Assembly (NCBI RefSeq): GCF_003945595.2
Contig: NW_024104140.1
Span: 1,178,001 to 1,242,000, forward strand
Source of the DNA: Pipra filicauda
Lineage: Eukaryota; Chordata; Aves; Passeriformes; Pipridae
DNA: 64,000 nt
Reading direction: 5' to 3'
Shown here: piece after piece, positions 34,860-47,800 of the stretch
How positions within the stretch are numbered: position 1 is the stretch's first letter
How the letters are laid out: every line of letters starts with the position of its first letter
Notes under the pieces: generated by a model
What the model saw: the letters and a program-made list of their open reading frames with translations, nothing else
Told to the model about the DNA's origin: nothing
Database searches by the model: none
Translations under genes and position numbers: made by a program

Positions 34860-36145
34860 ATACAGCAGATGAAGTCAAACAAGAAATTTTTTTTCTTTTG
34901 GTGGGAAAATGCCAGAAGGTTATTGTGTCAGAGAGTGGGAAGCAGCGAGATTTTGAGGATCACAAGACACCGTACACTTAAATGCTGAGAAAAGCTCCTT
35001 ATGTTCTCAAATGTTTTCTGGGTAATGAAACCTGGAGACTAATATCCCTGCCCTCTGTGCCCAGTGTGAAGTGCCCACAGCACTGCAGGCTGCCCCAGCA
35101 GGGCTTCTCACACAAGCAGCACGGGCTGCCTGCCCAGCACACCCAGCAGTGCTGGCAGGACACAGAGCTGTGGGTGGCAGTGCCTCATGTGCCCACAGCC
35201 ACACGGGAGCACAACTTGTCCCACACAGCATTGGGGTGGGCATGCTGCTGTGTATTTCCAAAGGGGATCATGCACACTTGCAGAGGGGTGTCCATGGACA
35301 TGCAGGCTGTGGTGCCAGTGGAGGAGGCTGTTTCCGAAGGGTGGACCATTTCGATGGGAGCAGTAGGGTCTCTGATGCTCCCTTCCAAAAAGGGCAGCCC
35401 TAGAGTCACAGAACAGTGGAGATCTCACAGCAGGAAGCTGCACTGGTGCGGACAGCACAAGCTCCCTACTGTCTCCACAACAAGCTCCTCTGTCCCCTTC
35501 CTCCTGCTCCTCTACCTGCCTGCGGACCTTCAGCACCCCAGGCAGAGCACAGAGCTCTGCTGTCCATGGCCATTTTGTTGGACCAGGTCAGTGGTCCCAT
35601 GCCCTTGCTGCTCAGTAGCTGACTGCCTCTCATGTTGCTGTGTCAGCTACAGTCTTAGATTATCCAAGAGTTAAGTGCAGGGTAGCATCTGTGGTATCCT
35701 GGGACAGTCCCTGATGCCTTGATTCCCAGGCTGGCTCATCTACAGAAAAGCATTGATGGCAAAACACAATGCTCCAGAAAGGAGTGGCTGGTGGTGGGAA
35801 ACTCTTTGCTCCTCAGACACGTTGATGAGATGCTTCATCAGTTGCTCCCACTGTCTTCTGTTCTGACACAGAGGTCATGTCCAGCCACAGGATGTACAGC
35901 CCTGAGCTCTGGGCAGCCTGCTCTGCCCTCTGCCCATTGCTGTGGCTATCACTCTCACTGCCTAATGCAGGCTGAGCGTCTGAGGAGAACACTGACTTTC
36001 TAATTGATACTACACAGGCCAGGTGACAAAAGTAATTTTTGTCTTTTTCCCAAAATGGTACCATCTAACCATACAGTCACTTAGCCAGAAGACTGCGACC
36101 ACTGTCCTTTCAGGTCAACAATTCCTTAACTAATGTTTCTACATC
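34860..36145. other. GC-rich intergenic segment with long open frames, unassigned
   Basis: This stretch between two CR1 fragments is richer in G+C than its surroundings. It carries a 230-codon plus-strand frame at 34982-35674 and a 142-codon minus-strand frame at 35108-35536. Neither translation shows a domain, signal peptide, coiled coil or regular repeat that I recognise, and both are rich in Cys, His, Pro and Ser, as expected for non-coding GC-rich DNA. It could be an unrecognised old transposon, a non-coding transcript or simple sequence drift. I do not call a gene. Confidence 0.4.
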
Positions 36146-36149
36146 TTTG

Positions 36150-36338
36150 AGGCTGGTGAGATACTGGAACCCAAGGAGGCTGTGGATGCCCCAACCCTAT
36201 CAGTGTTCAAGGCCAGGCTGGACAAGGCCTTGAGTAACCTGGTCCAGTGGGAGATGTCCCTGCCCATGGCAGGAGGAGCTGGGACTAGATCATCTTTAAG
36301 ATCCATCCCAACCCCTTAACATTCTGTGATTTCTATGA
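36150..36338 (+). mobile_element. CR1 LINE 3' fragment, plus strand
   Basis: Typical CR1 3' end: the block ending the reverse-transcriptase frame (CAAGGAGGCTGTGGATGCCC), then GGACAAGGCCTTGAGTAACC, then the terminal ATTCTGTGATTTCTATGA tail at the right edge. About 190 bases remain. Confidence 0.85.
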
Positions 36339-36625
36339 AACTCCCCAGTCAAGCCATTTAAGTAACAGGTTCAGGCAGTCAGTGCCTCACCACTCCCCTC
36401 TCCTTCCACCTGCCCATGTGTATTAAATTGTATGTACTTTCTGATCAAAAACATTAGCTATAAGTAATGGGTGTAGTGACTGGCTATTGCTGGGGTAATA
36501 GTGGGGGGGTTCAGCTGCAACAATGGCCTGGTTGGGACAGATGCTTTCTGTCACATTCTGTAAGTATTTCTGCTGCTGTTCTGGGCAATTCACTCAAAAA
36601 ATACCAACTGAAGCGTAGTAAGTAC

Positions 36626-36631
36626 TTTATT
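36626..36631 (-). promoter_or_regulatory. Poly(A) signal of ATP5ME
   Basis: TTTATT on the plus strand is AATAAA on the minus strand, 82 bases past the ATP5ME stop codon. Spacing and strand fit a short 3' UTR. Confidence 0.6.
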
Positions 36632-36712
36632 GATAGAATATCATGCAGAGTTCAGAAACCATTGGACAGTTCACAGCCTAGCCACGTGTGAAATTCAAAT
36701 CACACCTTTTGT

Positions 36713-38897
36713 TCATTTCAATATGGAATCTTCACTTGCTAGAAGGGAAGAAAAAATAAACATGGTTAGTACTACTAGCCACTCCCATGCAGTACTAAAA
36801 TACACAAAACATCAGCAGAATCAGAGGCTACTTTCATGTAATTTCTTTCTAGTCAGTTTTTATGATTCCCACTTCTGTCTGTTCAACAGCATTGCAATTC
36901 ATACTTTGGAGTAAAGGCACTTTTAAGTTTATTCACTGGTGAAAGACAATTTTCTGAATTGATGAGTCAAATAAGCCCAGAAAAAGCTATCATTACAGAT
37001 ATGTCCAGTCATCCAACTGTAAGGAAAAATCTCCAGCAACTACATTGCATTCAATCAAAGTTTAACAATTGCTTTTCTGAAAAAAACACACCAAAACCAT
37101 TGCTGGGAACAAAGACCTGTCATCTTTATGCCATTTTTAAAGAGATAAAACATTCTAAAGAAATAATCAGAGAACTTCATTTTTAAGTAGGCTGGCAACA
37201 CCACAGCATAGTCTCTACCTCCAAAATTACAAAAGTTTCACCTAGCTAGAGAACATCTAAAATGCTTATTTATTTAGTCCATGACCAATGGAGACTATGT
37301 ATTTAAGATGGCAAAACAGCCATGCAAAATGGCTTCATCTCTAGTAGGTGATACAAATCACCCAACTGCATATTTGATTTTCTGTATGTGTAGTTCATTT
37401 AACTTTACAGTGTTTCGTTCTGTGTTAGTTTTGTTTAGGACAATGGAAATGTCACTAGTTTCCATGGAACAAGTTACCGAGTGTGTAGCTGCTCCAAGAA
37501 CAGCCTCAGCTATTAGTCAGTTTTCTGACTCTTCTTAACTCTAAGTCCACCCAAAAAAAAACCCTTGCTGAAACCAAGCTAGAGAGCACACTCCTCTGTA
37601 AGGTAGCAGGGAAGGAATCCTCTGTTAGAAACACACAGGGGACCCAAGAAATAATCCTAAGGACCAGGGCGACAACACCGCAGCAGGAATATTACAGGGT
37701 GGAAGGGAATGAGAAAATAGCAGCAGTACTAATATGAACAGATCCCCTGCAGCATGTATCTTTTCACATGAGAGATACAACAAATGAAGCTGACCTCTAA
37801 CACTACACCTGTGATACCGCTTAAAATTCTGGAGTTGCAATTACATGCAGCTGCCTACGGCTTCTGGTTTAGATGATCAGTCATACTTATGAGGTCCCTG
37901 CACTGCATGGAGAAGAGGGACTGTAAATTTGTTGCATACAGCTGAATAAGGGGCATCCCACTACAGTCATTAAACAGATCCAGTCATTCCTCACAGGACA
38001 AGCAGCAGTTTTTAGCATTTTGTTTTCTCACTGGAAAGTCAGACAGCCATTTAACAAGTCCTGACTCGTTTCAAAAGCATTTTTAACGCTTCCTCTGATG
38101 ACCTCTTCCAAATGCAAGCATCACGGAACAGCAGCACTATTTACTCCTCACATCACCCTAAGCATTGGCTCCACGGATTAGCTGTAAGCCTCAACTTCTC
38201 CTAAAAGCACTGCTGTAAAACAGCAGCACAGCAGCCAAACGTGGGATACACAAACTAAACGGAGGAACTACCTTCTGCGATCTCTTTTGCAATCCGCTCC
38301 AGCTCCTCACGTTTCTTTTTCTCCTCCGCCTCTATTCTTCTCTCTTCTTCAGCAATCGGCTTCAGGTAGTCTGCCATCAACACACTCGCTTTAAAACACG
38401 CCTTCCCGAACCCATGGCGGAAAGCTGCGCGCCCGCAGGCTCGCTCAGAAAGGAGGATAAGCCAGCTTTTTGCCGGCACAAAGGCACAAACCCGTAGGGA
38501 TATGTGGCCTCACCCCGGCAGGGCCGCCCCGGCAGGGCCGCGGCAGGGGCGGGGGGAAATGGCGGCCGGGCCGCCTCAAGGTGCCCTTGCGGGGCCCGGC
38601 GCGGGGAGCGGCCCCCGGGACGCCGCACTCACCGTATCGCTTCTTGCCGTAGATCATCCCCACGAGCAGCGCCGAGTAGCGGGTGAACTGCGGGACGAGA
38701 GACAAGGACGCGCCCTTCGCTCAGCCCACACGCACCGCCGGCCCCGCCGCCGCCCCCCGCCCCGGCCCGCCGAGCCCCCCCGGCCCGGCCGGCCCGTCCC
38801 GCGGCCCCGGCACACCCGGGACCCCCCGGGACCCGCCGGACACACCGCCCGCCGCCCTCACCTTGATGAGCGGCGAGACCTGCACCGGCGGCACCAT
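36713..38897 (-). CDS. ATP5ME: ATP synthase membrane subunit e, mitochondrial, four coding exons
   Basis: Small inner-membrane subunit of the mitochondrial F1Fo ATP synthase, needed for dimer formation at cristae ridges; it is not catalytic. Coding exons on the minus strand: 38862-38897, 38633-38687, 38272-38370, 36713-36738. All junctions are GT/AG with matching phase, giving 71 aa (human 69). Exon 1 encodes MVPPVQVSPLIK, identical to human as I recall it. The membrane segment (about 16-26) contains the dimerisation-type GxxxG (G22, G26). A charged helix rich in Glu and Lys follows (about 33-63), and the last exon gives the conserved end EDSILK. The start ATG sits in a strong context within GC-rich DNA. 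If the intron after exon 3 is retained, the frame ends instead at 38255 with GSSSV. The gene converges on PDE6B, its neighbour in human 4p16.3 too. Confidence 0.95.
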
Positions 38898-38960
38898 CCT
38901 GGCGGCGGCGGCGGCCGGAATTGACGGCGGCGGGCGGAAGGGGAGGAGAGAAGCCGTGAG
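38480..38960. promoter_or_regulatory. CpG island and promoter of ATP5ME
   Basis: Very G+C-rich DNA with dense CpG covers exons 1 and 2 and the start codon. It includes ETS-like GGCGGAAGG and a (GGC)n run just upstream of the ATG. No TATA box is seen. This fits the ubiquitous promoter of a housekeeping mitochondrial gene. Confidence 0.75.
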
Positions 38961-39039
38961 CGGGCAGCCGGGAATTGCGGGTCCTGTTCGCTCCAGGGTT
39001 CGCAATTCTGGCGCTCAAAGAATTCCCAAGGCGCAGGGA

Positions 39040-39580
39040 CTGGAGCATCTCTCCTGCAAGGAGAGGCTGAGCGAGCTGGGACTACGCAGCCTGCGAGAGA
39101 TGATCGGGGGGAATCTCATCGATGTTTTTCAGTGGCTGATAAATGGGCAACAGACTGAGATGTAAGAAATTCCTCTTTAAGTGGAAGAAAAAACCGAACT
39201 TTTTTTAGTCCCGAGGGCAACTGGACATTCAAGCGGGTTGACCCGTTTGAAAACAGATAGTAGAAAAAAAAAATTCACTGTTAGGGTGATGAGGCACTGG
39301 GATGGGCTGCCCAGGGAGGCGGTGGAGTCACCATCCCTGGTGTTTAAAGAGGAGTCTGGATCTGGCAGTGGGTGATGGGGTTTAGTGGTTCAGGGGTTAC
39401 AGTCCAGATGGCTGGACCCTATAAGCTGTTGAGTGGTTGGTGTGTCTCCGTGCAGATGCGCGGTATGACTGGACACCGACCTTGGCAACCAGGTCTAGCC
39501 GCCCCTACTTTAAACTGGAGGGTTGGACTAGATGGTCTCAAGAAGTCCCTTCCAGTGTCATCCGTTCTATGATTCTGGGA
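39040..39580 (+). mobile_element. CR1 LINE 3' fragment, plus strand
   Basis: Starts with CR1 coding remnant (GACTGGAGCATCTCTCCTGC), continues through TGGGCTGCCCAGGGAGGCGG and GGTTGGACTAGATGGTCTCA, and ends in TTCTATGATTCTGGGATTG. It is 5'-truncated and the frame is broken. It lies only about 140 bases upstream of the ATP5ME start codon, next to its CpG island. Confidence 0.88.
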
Positions 39581-40255
39581 TTGTAATAATCGTTGTGTTA
39601 CGCTTTAATTCTCCTAGAGACAAAGGCCTGTGATGTTTAGTAAATCTGTAAAGAACAGCTAGTTACAGTTAGATTTGGGAATGTTCTACTTGAGAATGAC
39701 ACAATTCAAATTAGTGCAGTTTGTTTCTTGAGAATGTACCAAAACTATCACAATGATCCTAAATCAGCTCTGTTTATACGAAGTCTCACATCAAGTTTGC
39801 CCTCAAGTTTATGTTTTTAGATACTACCAAATTTGGTTTGAGTAATAGTGTCTTGACTATAAGAAAAAATAAAATTTTTCTTTTTGCAGAACAAATTACT
39901 TATTTGGAAGTGGGATAAAAAGAAGGAATGCATTAGTTAGCCAATACAGTTCCTTGTAGTATTTATACATTACAATTCACTTCACTTCAGCCTTGTAAAC
40001 ACTGCAGTGAAACTTCTCGGTCAGATTCAGTTTGCAGTCTCAGTTTCTTCAAGTACCAACAGAAATAGAATCAACATTTCTTCACATCACATTAAAAGCA
40101 TTTGTGTTTTATACAAAATCACAAAACTGAGGTTTTTGATGGTTTTGAAGGAAAAAAAACCCCCACCATCTAACATAACTGTAAACATTGGATATAAGTT
40201 TCACCTGCAGAGCAGAAATAAAGAGCTACAAGCTTTGTTTTTTCACTGATCGAAA

Positions 40256-40261
40256 TTTATT
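40256..40261 (-). promoter_or_regulatory. Candidate poly(A) signal of TMEM175
   Basis: TTTATT on the plus strand is AATAAA on the minus strand. A second copy lies at 40337-40342. Either would give TMEM175 a 3' UTR of about 1.5 kb, filling most of the gap between TMEM175 and the CR1 at 39.0-39.6 kb. No alternative gene was seen in 39600-41800. Confidence 0.4.
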
Positions 40262-41807
40262 ACAAATACACATATTCACTACCTATTATGTGACTGCTGC
40301 ACATTAGAAACAAAACCATACAGAAACAAAAGTGCTTTTATTAAGTATCAGAAAAATCCTGCTACACACAACACTATGGAAGTTGTTTAACCTCAACTAG
40401 GTATAAATCCCCTTGAGTAGCTGAACATACTCTCTTCACACGAAGGATGTAATATTTACAATTACATATAGGTATCAAGGTGCTTCAAACCAAAAGCACA
40501 AGTGCTTTCAAGACTGATCTCAACTAAAACAAGATAACTGAATTTGTTTTCACCTCTAATTTCTTCAGGCATACTTTGCCACAGTATTTTTTTTTTAAGA
40601 TGAACAACAAAATTCCCCAAATGCCTTTAAATATGGCATTAAAGTTGTCAGGCACTAAGACAGTTCAAGATACAAACTAATGGCTCTGCCAAAAAGAAAT
40701 GTAAAGGCTTCCAGGGCAGCCAGAGGCTAGATGACTTGATAAGCGTAAAGCTTATCAAACCACATAAAAGGGTAAAAAAAAAAAAAAATCCACCAAACCC
40801 TAGACTGGAACTTCTACAGGGTTTGTTTCTTCTGCTGTCTTCCTGAGACTCAGACGACTCAATAAGCCACTACTCAGGAAAAAACTCAACTCCCTTACCT
40901 GAGGGGGTACTCTCATATGTGGCAGTCTGATATTCTCTTTGAATATGATGTCATGCCTTCAGAGTAACAGAAGGATGTTCCATTCAACAGACAGGAAAAC
41001 AGACACAAAAAGCCTGAGAAATGCAAACTTTTCAGATGAGCTGCTGCTGCAGGACAGAAAACAAATTTACCTCTAGTCCCACAGCCCTTTTCCCTGGGAG
41101 GTTATCAAAGTTAGTTGAAACCTTGGATTGTGGCAAAGCCACATGAATCCTCATTTGTTACATATATCCTTTTTTAAAAAGAACAAATATGCCCAAAGAA
41201 CTTGTGTTCAGGTAGCCTGGAAGACTGCTATCACAATTGCAACTCCCATCTAAACTCACCCACAGAGCCACTCAAATGCAGCAGGGAGGTTTCCAAATGC
41301 TATCCCCAGTTTATTACTATGCAGAACAGACACTGTAACCATTTGGGGGGGAGAAAAAGAGAAGACCAGCAACCTGTATGCACAAATGTTCCACCATGAT
41401 GCACCTTCCAGAAATCCAGAGGTCTCCATTGTCGTTCCTACCTCACTTCTTATCTTACAGTAGCACAACCAGCTTCTGTTCTGGTGTTTGGTTACCATTT
41501 TGCTGGGCACCTGTTTGTGCACTTCTTAATTGAGCATCACTGCAGTTACATGTCAAGCAGCATTTTTTCCTGTAGAGTAACTCTAAAGGAAACAGAACAT
41601 GCTTTTCTTTGTATCCCCTATTTGCCCAACATTTTCAATAGCAGATTTTGGAAAAAGGGTCTCAGGCATGACCAGCTAAAACTTAAATACGCCCTAGTTA
41701 TGGTCAACGCAGGCTTTGGTTTAGGTCAATATAGTCCACACATGAAGATAATGTGAGTTAGAAGAACTAAAGTTAATCTCGTAACTTCACATGCACTGTG
41801 TGGAAAT

Positions 41808-44800
41808 TTAGGACAGTGTTTCAGTAGGAGACAAACATGCCTCTTCTTCTTCTAACAATACAACCTTCCGTCTAGAGAGAGACATCATGGTCTTTACAAC
41901 AGTTAAAGAAATTCTAACAAAAATGCGCAAGGCAAGAAAAGCAAATGGGATTACAATCTGCATAAGATGGAAAATTGCTGTGGAAAATTCACTTAACAAG
42001 CACGTTAGAAAGAAGGTCCCAAGGCTTACACAAGGATAGAGAGCCAGCTTGGCAAACATAAAGGCATGCTCCTTGCCACCATACCTAGCAAATGGATGCA
42101 AAGTTTCCCTTTCATTGAGGAGGGCTGTAGTCCATATTGCAAACTGAAATATGCTGGCAAAGAAGGTGATAACACAGCTGACCTGAATGGCTTCTATTTC
42201 ATTATGAGACTTCTCTGCAAATTCACTGGTCAGCTGGTAAGCTAGTGGAAGCCCACCAATGAAAGCCAATGAAAGTATGTTAAGCAGTCCCATTAATCGG
42301 GTAGCTTTTGTTACATAAAGGAAAAGTGAGTGATGGACAAACCACAGGAGACCGATTGTAACAAATGAGCCAAAGTAAGCAAGGTAGTTTGGCCCATATT
42401 CACTTAAAGCTTCAAGAAGACTGCCATGGAACTTCTCCTCAACTTCTCTGGGATCAGGGACATTGTCTTCACTGTGGAGAGAAAACTTACTTTACATATT
42501 ACTGTTATAAAACCACACCTATAGCAACACTGAACTGTGTTGCTTTACTCTGAGCAAGTAGGGAACAACAGGCATCCATTATAATTTTTAACTTAAGTGT
42601 TTCAAATAACAGCTCTGCAAAGAAATTAGATCTAAAAGGAAATCTGAATGCAAGCTGGCTAATAAAGTTGCCACAGTGACTAAACAGCTTTTGTTGATAA
42701 AAGCCTTTCATCTGAAAACATAAATGAACAAAAGAGAAAGCTTTTTTCTTCAAGACTCCACATCCCGACATGTATTACATAAACTGGTGATCACTACTGC
42801 TAAAACATGGACGTTAGAAGTATTTTTGGTTTGTATTCTGTATCTTTTCAGAAAATCATACCTAAAGTAACCACTGCAGGTTTTAGAAGTCACAATGTCT
42901 GATGGACTTTATTTTCTCAAATATTACATACAAAGTTAATATATTTAACAATACGAAGTGAAAGAAGCAGTACAAAGCCTTACCATATATCCAAAATGAG
43001 CAGAGTTGCTACAATAGCATAGACTCCATCACTGAATGCTTCTACCCGTTCTTTACTCAGAGGCTCACTGAGGTAAAAAGTGAAGGTTTCTAGGCTATGG
43101 TGTTCCTCCTCTTCATCGCTCTGACCTGGAAAAAAATTCAGATGCTTAATAATGAAATAAGAAGGAAGTATAAAACAAGGTAGTTCAACAGCCTACTGTG
43201 ACCTCCCTTTCTCTTTCTCCCCACCTGCCAAAATTTTTCTGTAGGACGAAGGGTTCCAGTCATCCGCACAGGTCAGTCACTCCACTTTTTTTTTTGGCAT
43301 CTGTGCCTCTCCCTTAAGTTCATGTTTCTTTCAAGACAAGCACTTCAGGGACAAAAAAAAGCCCTGTCCTTTAATTGTATGGCAAACAATTTCCTCCAAG
43401 TGAATAGTGACTCAAAGTTGTAATTGTACAAACCAAATCAGATGCTGTGCCTCAGGTCCTCTATGACAGTGTGAAGAACTTATGGTAGAAAAAAACCCTC
43501 TCTGGAGTATGGTGGCTAAACTGGGATATCAAATTTAAAATAAATCAAGTCTGTGGTCAAAAGGTGGAGCTTTTATAGGAAAAGTCAAACCCATCTAAAG
43601 ACTGGATGGGTCTTTAGACCCATCTCTAAAGACTGGACTCCGAACTGCCTAGCTAGCCAAAATGCACTGCTGCAGGACTATAGGTTGGACAAAGAAAAAG
43701 CTTAAGCTTCCAGAGGAAGCAGGAAGAGGAACTGAATACAAAGCAAGTGTAATCACAAGAAATTCAGTAAAGCAGTAATTTATGTCAGCCATCTGACAGG
43801 GTGAGACGTACAGACATGACCTGACTGCAAACTAGTGTCCCCATTGCAGTAAGCACAGACAATATTTGTATGTGTTTATTCTGGGCTCTGACAGTCTGGC
43901 TTCATCCTTTCACAGCATTTCTGCCTCCCTATTATTGGTGCCACATGGGGGAGTCAGAAGTACACTCCCATTTGCACTGTAAACAGATGGACTTGTACTA
44001 GGCTGAAGAACAGCAGTAGATGCACAAAGTTGTTACTGTTCTGCCCTCTACCATGTGAGTGTCAATTCCAAAGACATGATCTGCTCAGTGTTTTTGTGGC
44101 CAGTTTATACTGCTCTCTCAGTGCACCTCTCAGCTGAGAGGTTGCATGACACCACATTCTCCTTTATGTTGGCACTGGCAACCTCCTTCTTAGCAGGGTT
44201 TAAGAGTAGCTCAGGCTATTGGCATGGCTGTGCAATTGTTAGTCTTGACACAAGGAGGGCAGAAAGAACATAAGCAAGGAGCATGAGGGAAGGAAGCATG
44301 GATTTAGGCTGACTCAAGCCATCTGGGAAGGCACCCCTCTAGACCATAGCACTTAATGAGATCTAACACCCTGAACAGTTAACTACCCTGAAAAAGTTTG
44401 ATTTACAAGTGCAGCTCTTGCCAGTTTGAATATGTGTGACTATTCAGCATTGCAGGGAAGAAAGTGATAACAGCATAGTGCTTGCTTCGTATATTCCTCT
44501 GTCCCCATGCTCCTTTTTTAGGAGGAGAAAGGGATAGACGGCCTGCAGCCATCATTCATGTACTTGTCTCTGCATGCATGTGCATACTCAGGACAAATCA
44601 GAGAGGTTTTTCACTCAGAGAAGATCTTTATATCTGTTGTGTCTTACACAAATCTCATCACAAATAAGGAAAACCAGGGAGCAGGGGAGAAATTCTTTGG
44701 AAGCACATCAATAAGCCCCAAAATGACTACATTCTAAGACTGAAAATGGAAGCAGAACTAAAGTAACTTCATTACAGGCTGTTTGGATAACATGTTGACA

Positions 44801-47800
44801 ACCTAATCTGAACATACTCCTTTGAATTTTGTTAATTACTCACCAACAATTTTGCTTTTACACCATTTAATGAATCGAGTGAGATGTGGAAAAATGATTA
44901 CGAGTCCAAGAAGTACATAAGACTATGGAAAAGAAAATGAACAGTTTAAATATAGTTACAAAAATATAAATTAAGTTTAATATGAAACTATTACTCTCAA
45001 TCTTATATATAATCACATTGAGAAAACCAAATACTGACTTTACAACCTGAAAAAAGCTCAGCTGAAATGAACGTGCACATCCTGAATATTGCATGTAGAA
45101 CCAAATACTGCTTTTTGATAGCTAATTTAGTACCAGCAACGAAGCAAACTAAAAGAAGGGAAATAATTCTGCTGACAAAAAAAGGTAGGAATGATTGCTT
45201 TGGAAGTTGAAGAACTATCCCACATGATTCTTATGGGTCCCTTCTAATTTGAGATATTCTACGACTCTATGATTTATGTCACTAAAACCCATTGGTGGGT
45301 CCTACGTGGTTCAAAGGCTTTGCACAGGTCTAAGCAACCAAGCAACTTGGAGACTAATTTCACTGTTGCAAATATTAAAAAAGCCAAACGACCCATTAGT
45401 GAACAGGGTGAAGGAGAAGAGGAAAACATTTTCAGATAAAATTATGCCTTTTCACCTTTGGACTCATAACTGCCCCTTTCATCAGCTGCAACCTGATTCC
45501 TCCCAAATGTATTATTTAAACACTGCCAATTCTGTGGAATCTTTCTCAAAATTCAGTTAAATCCATCTTTTCCTAAAGAACAAGAGGAACAGAAGCTCAG
45601 GATACATCCAAAAACTAGATTTCAGTTCCAAGTAGGGGTTCTGAAAAAATAATAACAGCTATTACTAAGTAGGAGCAATTCACTGCCATTAAATAAAGAT
45701 GGAAGTGAAAAAAGGCTGTGAAAAAGCAGGCCTTAGCCAAAATTATTTGGTCTTCAGTTTGTGCAATGTGGTGTTTATTTCATGTAACCTTCCACATTAC
45801 CTCACCTACTTCTGATGAGTGAGATACTAAGCTGAAGTTTAGAAGAACTGCTTAAAAGAAAAAATCAGGGGTAGCAAGTAAGGTTAATTTTGTAGCAGAA
45901 TAATCTATTTGAACTATATGAACTCATGGATCAAGTTACAGATTGATAGGTCTGAATTGAACATATTCAGTGCAAAATAGCAGTCACAATACCACAGAAA
46001 AGGCAACTGAGAAAGTCTGCATATTTAACATGGACATCATTAGTTTCATACACAGTCCTAAAGACAACTAATATAAACTGCTGCATCAAGGTTTTTGGCT
46101 AACTAGGAGAACTTACCAAAGGAATAAAGAAAAAAGAAAAGATGGCTGCTAAAAAGCATAAAACTGGTCCTCTTAGGATAATCTTTAAGATATGACGTTT
46201 ATAGAAATTCTGATTTTCAGACTCCTGTATCTGTTGATTCAGTAAGTGTGGGTGATAGAATCCATATGCTACTATCACAGCCTGCAAGGAGAAGAGAGGT
46301 GCTGAACTTATGCAGCATTTCAAATATAAAACATGAAGTTATAAATCAACAAATTCCAAAACACCATCAGACTTATTTTTCACTCCCATACGGAAGGTTG
46401 GTCTTAGAAACTCTGAGATTTCACAGTGCACTGTACGTCAAGATTTTAGTCTCCTCTGCAGAGCCTGTCATGACCATGGGTCGTCTTCTTACATGAAGAG
46501 GAATGAAGACCTCTGTAATAAGGAACAGAAGTGACAAAGCACTGCACCAGGAGAAAAACAGCAGCACCGGACTGAGGCTGAAAGCCTGTGTTCCCTCATC
46601 CACCACTGCACAGCTCAGAAAGAACCTCAGCAGGAAAAGTAAATTGCAATTTCCCCCAGGCATTTTTAGAAAGAGTAGGAAAGGAACTCTGTGGAGATCA
46701 GCTGATGTAGTTGGATAAAACAGTGGAAGACAGTGGAAATGCAAACTTTCATCTTACATACAGATACTGTGTTATCACAACAGGCACAACTTTGAAAAAG
46801 AATGCTATACAAACAACACATTTACCAATTTATACTCCTAGGTAAGAAACTTCATTTTAGTTCTACCCAAGAAAGTCTATTTAAAAGTAAAAATATAAAT
46901 GGATAGATCCAATACCTGTATAAGGCCAATGACAACAGCACAGACACTGAACAGGAAGATGCCAAAAGGTACCTCTGGAAAGGAGGCCATTAAGGAAAAC
47001 TGAAAAAAAAAACAACTGGATCAAATATGTAATTAAGAAACAATGTAAGAATAACAGCAGAGAAATGGAAGCACTCTTCATTCAATACTGAAACTCAGAA
47101 ACCTAAACAATAATTTGAATTTCACTATAATTCCACTAAATGCAATTTCTAGCCACAAATACATGCAGGCATCCCAACCAAAGGCACCTGGAGAGATGGC
47201 TTTGCTCTGATGTTGATACTGCTCAACCTTAACCACTCTGACACTATGTCTCCATAATAACCACAGACTGGCCTGTAGCTGAGCATAAAGTTTAACTGGT
47301 TTTGGTGGACATGACGTTCATAGCTGTGAAACTTTTTGATATTACACAAATTAAAAGATTCAAAAAAGTACCCTCTCTCTGTGGCTCTCTGTTGTATCAA
47401 TTTCTGCAGTTTCATTGGTGGGGAAGGGAAAGCAGGACGTAGTATTAAAGTAACATTGGCAACTTTCCAAAAATTATTTCAGCTTCAAGGCAAAGTAAAA
47501 ATTATGTGCTCTTGCAGATAAAGATTGCTTTATTGACCACAGCCTTATTTTCTGCAGACTAATATTTAACATAGATATGTCCACAGAGAAACAGGTGCCT
47601 GCCTTACACGTATAACAGCCACGATGCATTTTAAGCAACTATTTTATTCTGTTATATAGTGTTCACTTGCAAATACCCTTTTTAGGTCATCTGACCAAAA
47701 ATTGTGCAGATTTGAAAAATGAACATCAGCTGCCAGAATCAACCTTGCTGAGTACGTCAAAAGCAATACCATAAACTCTGTCTAGATTACAAAAGGAAAA

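Noticed and set aside
38502..39165. Several long frames on both strands around 38.5-39.1 kb
   Set aside because: Shadows of the ATP5ME CpG island, rich in Pro, Arg and Gly; the true coding exons there are short.
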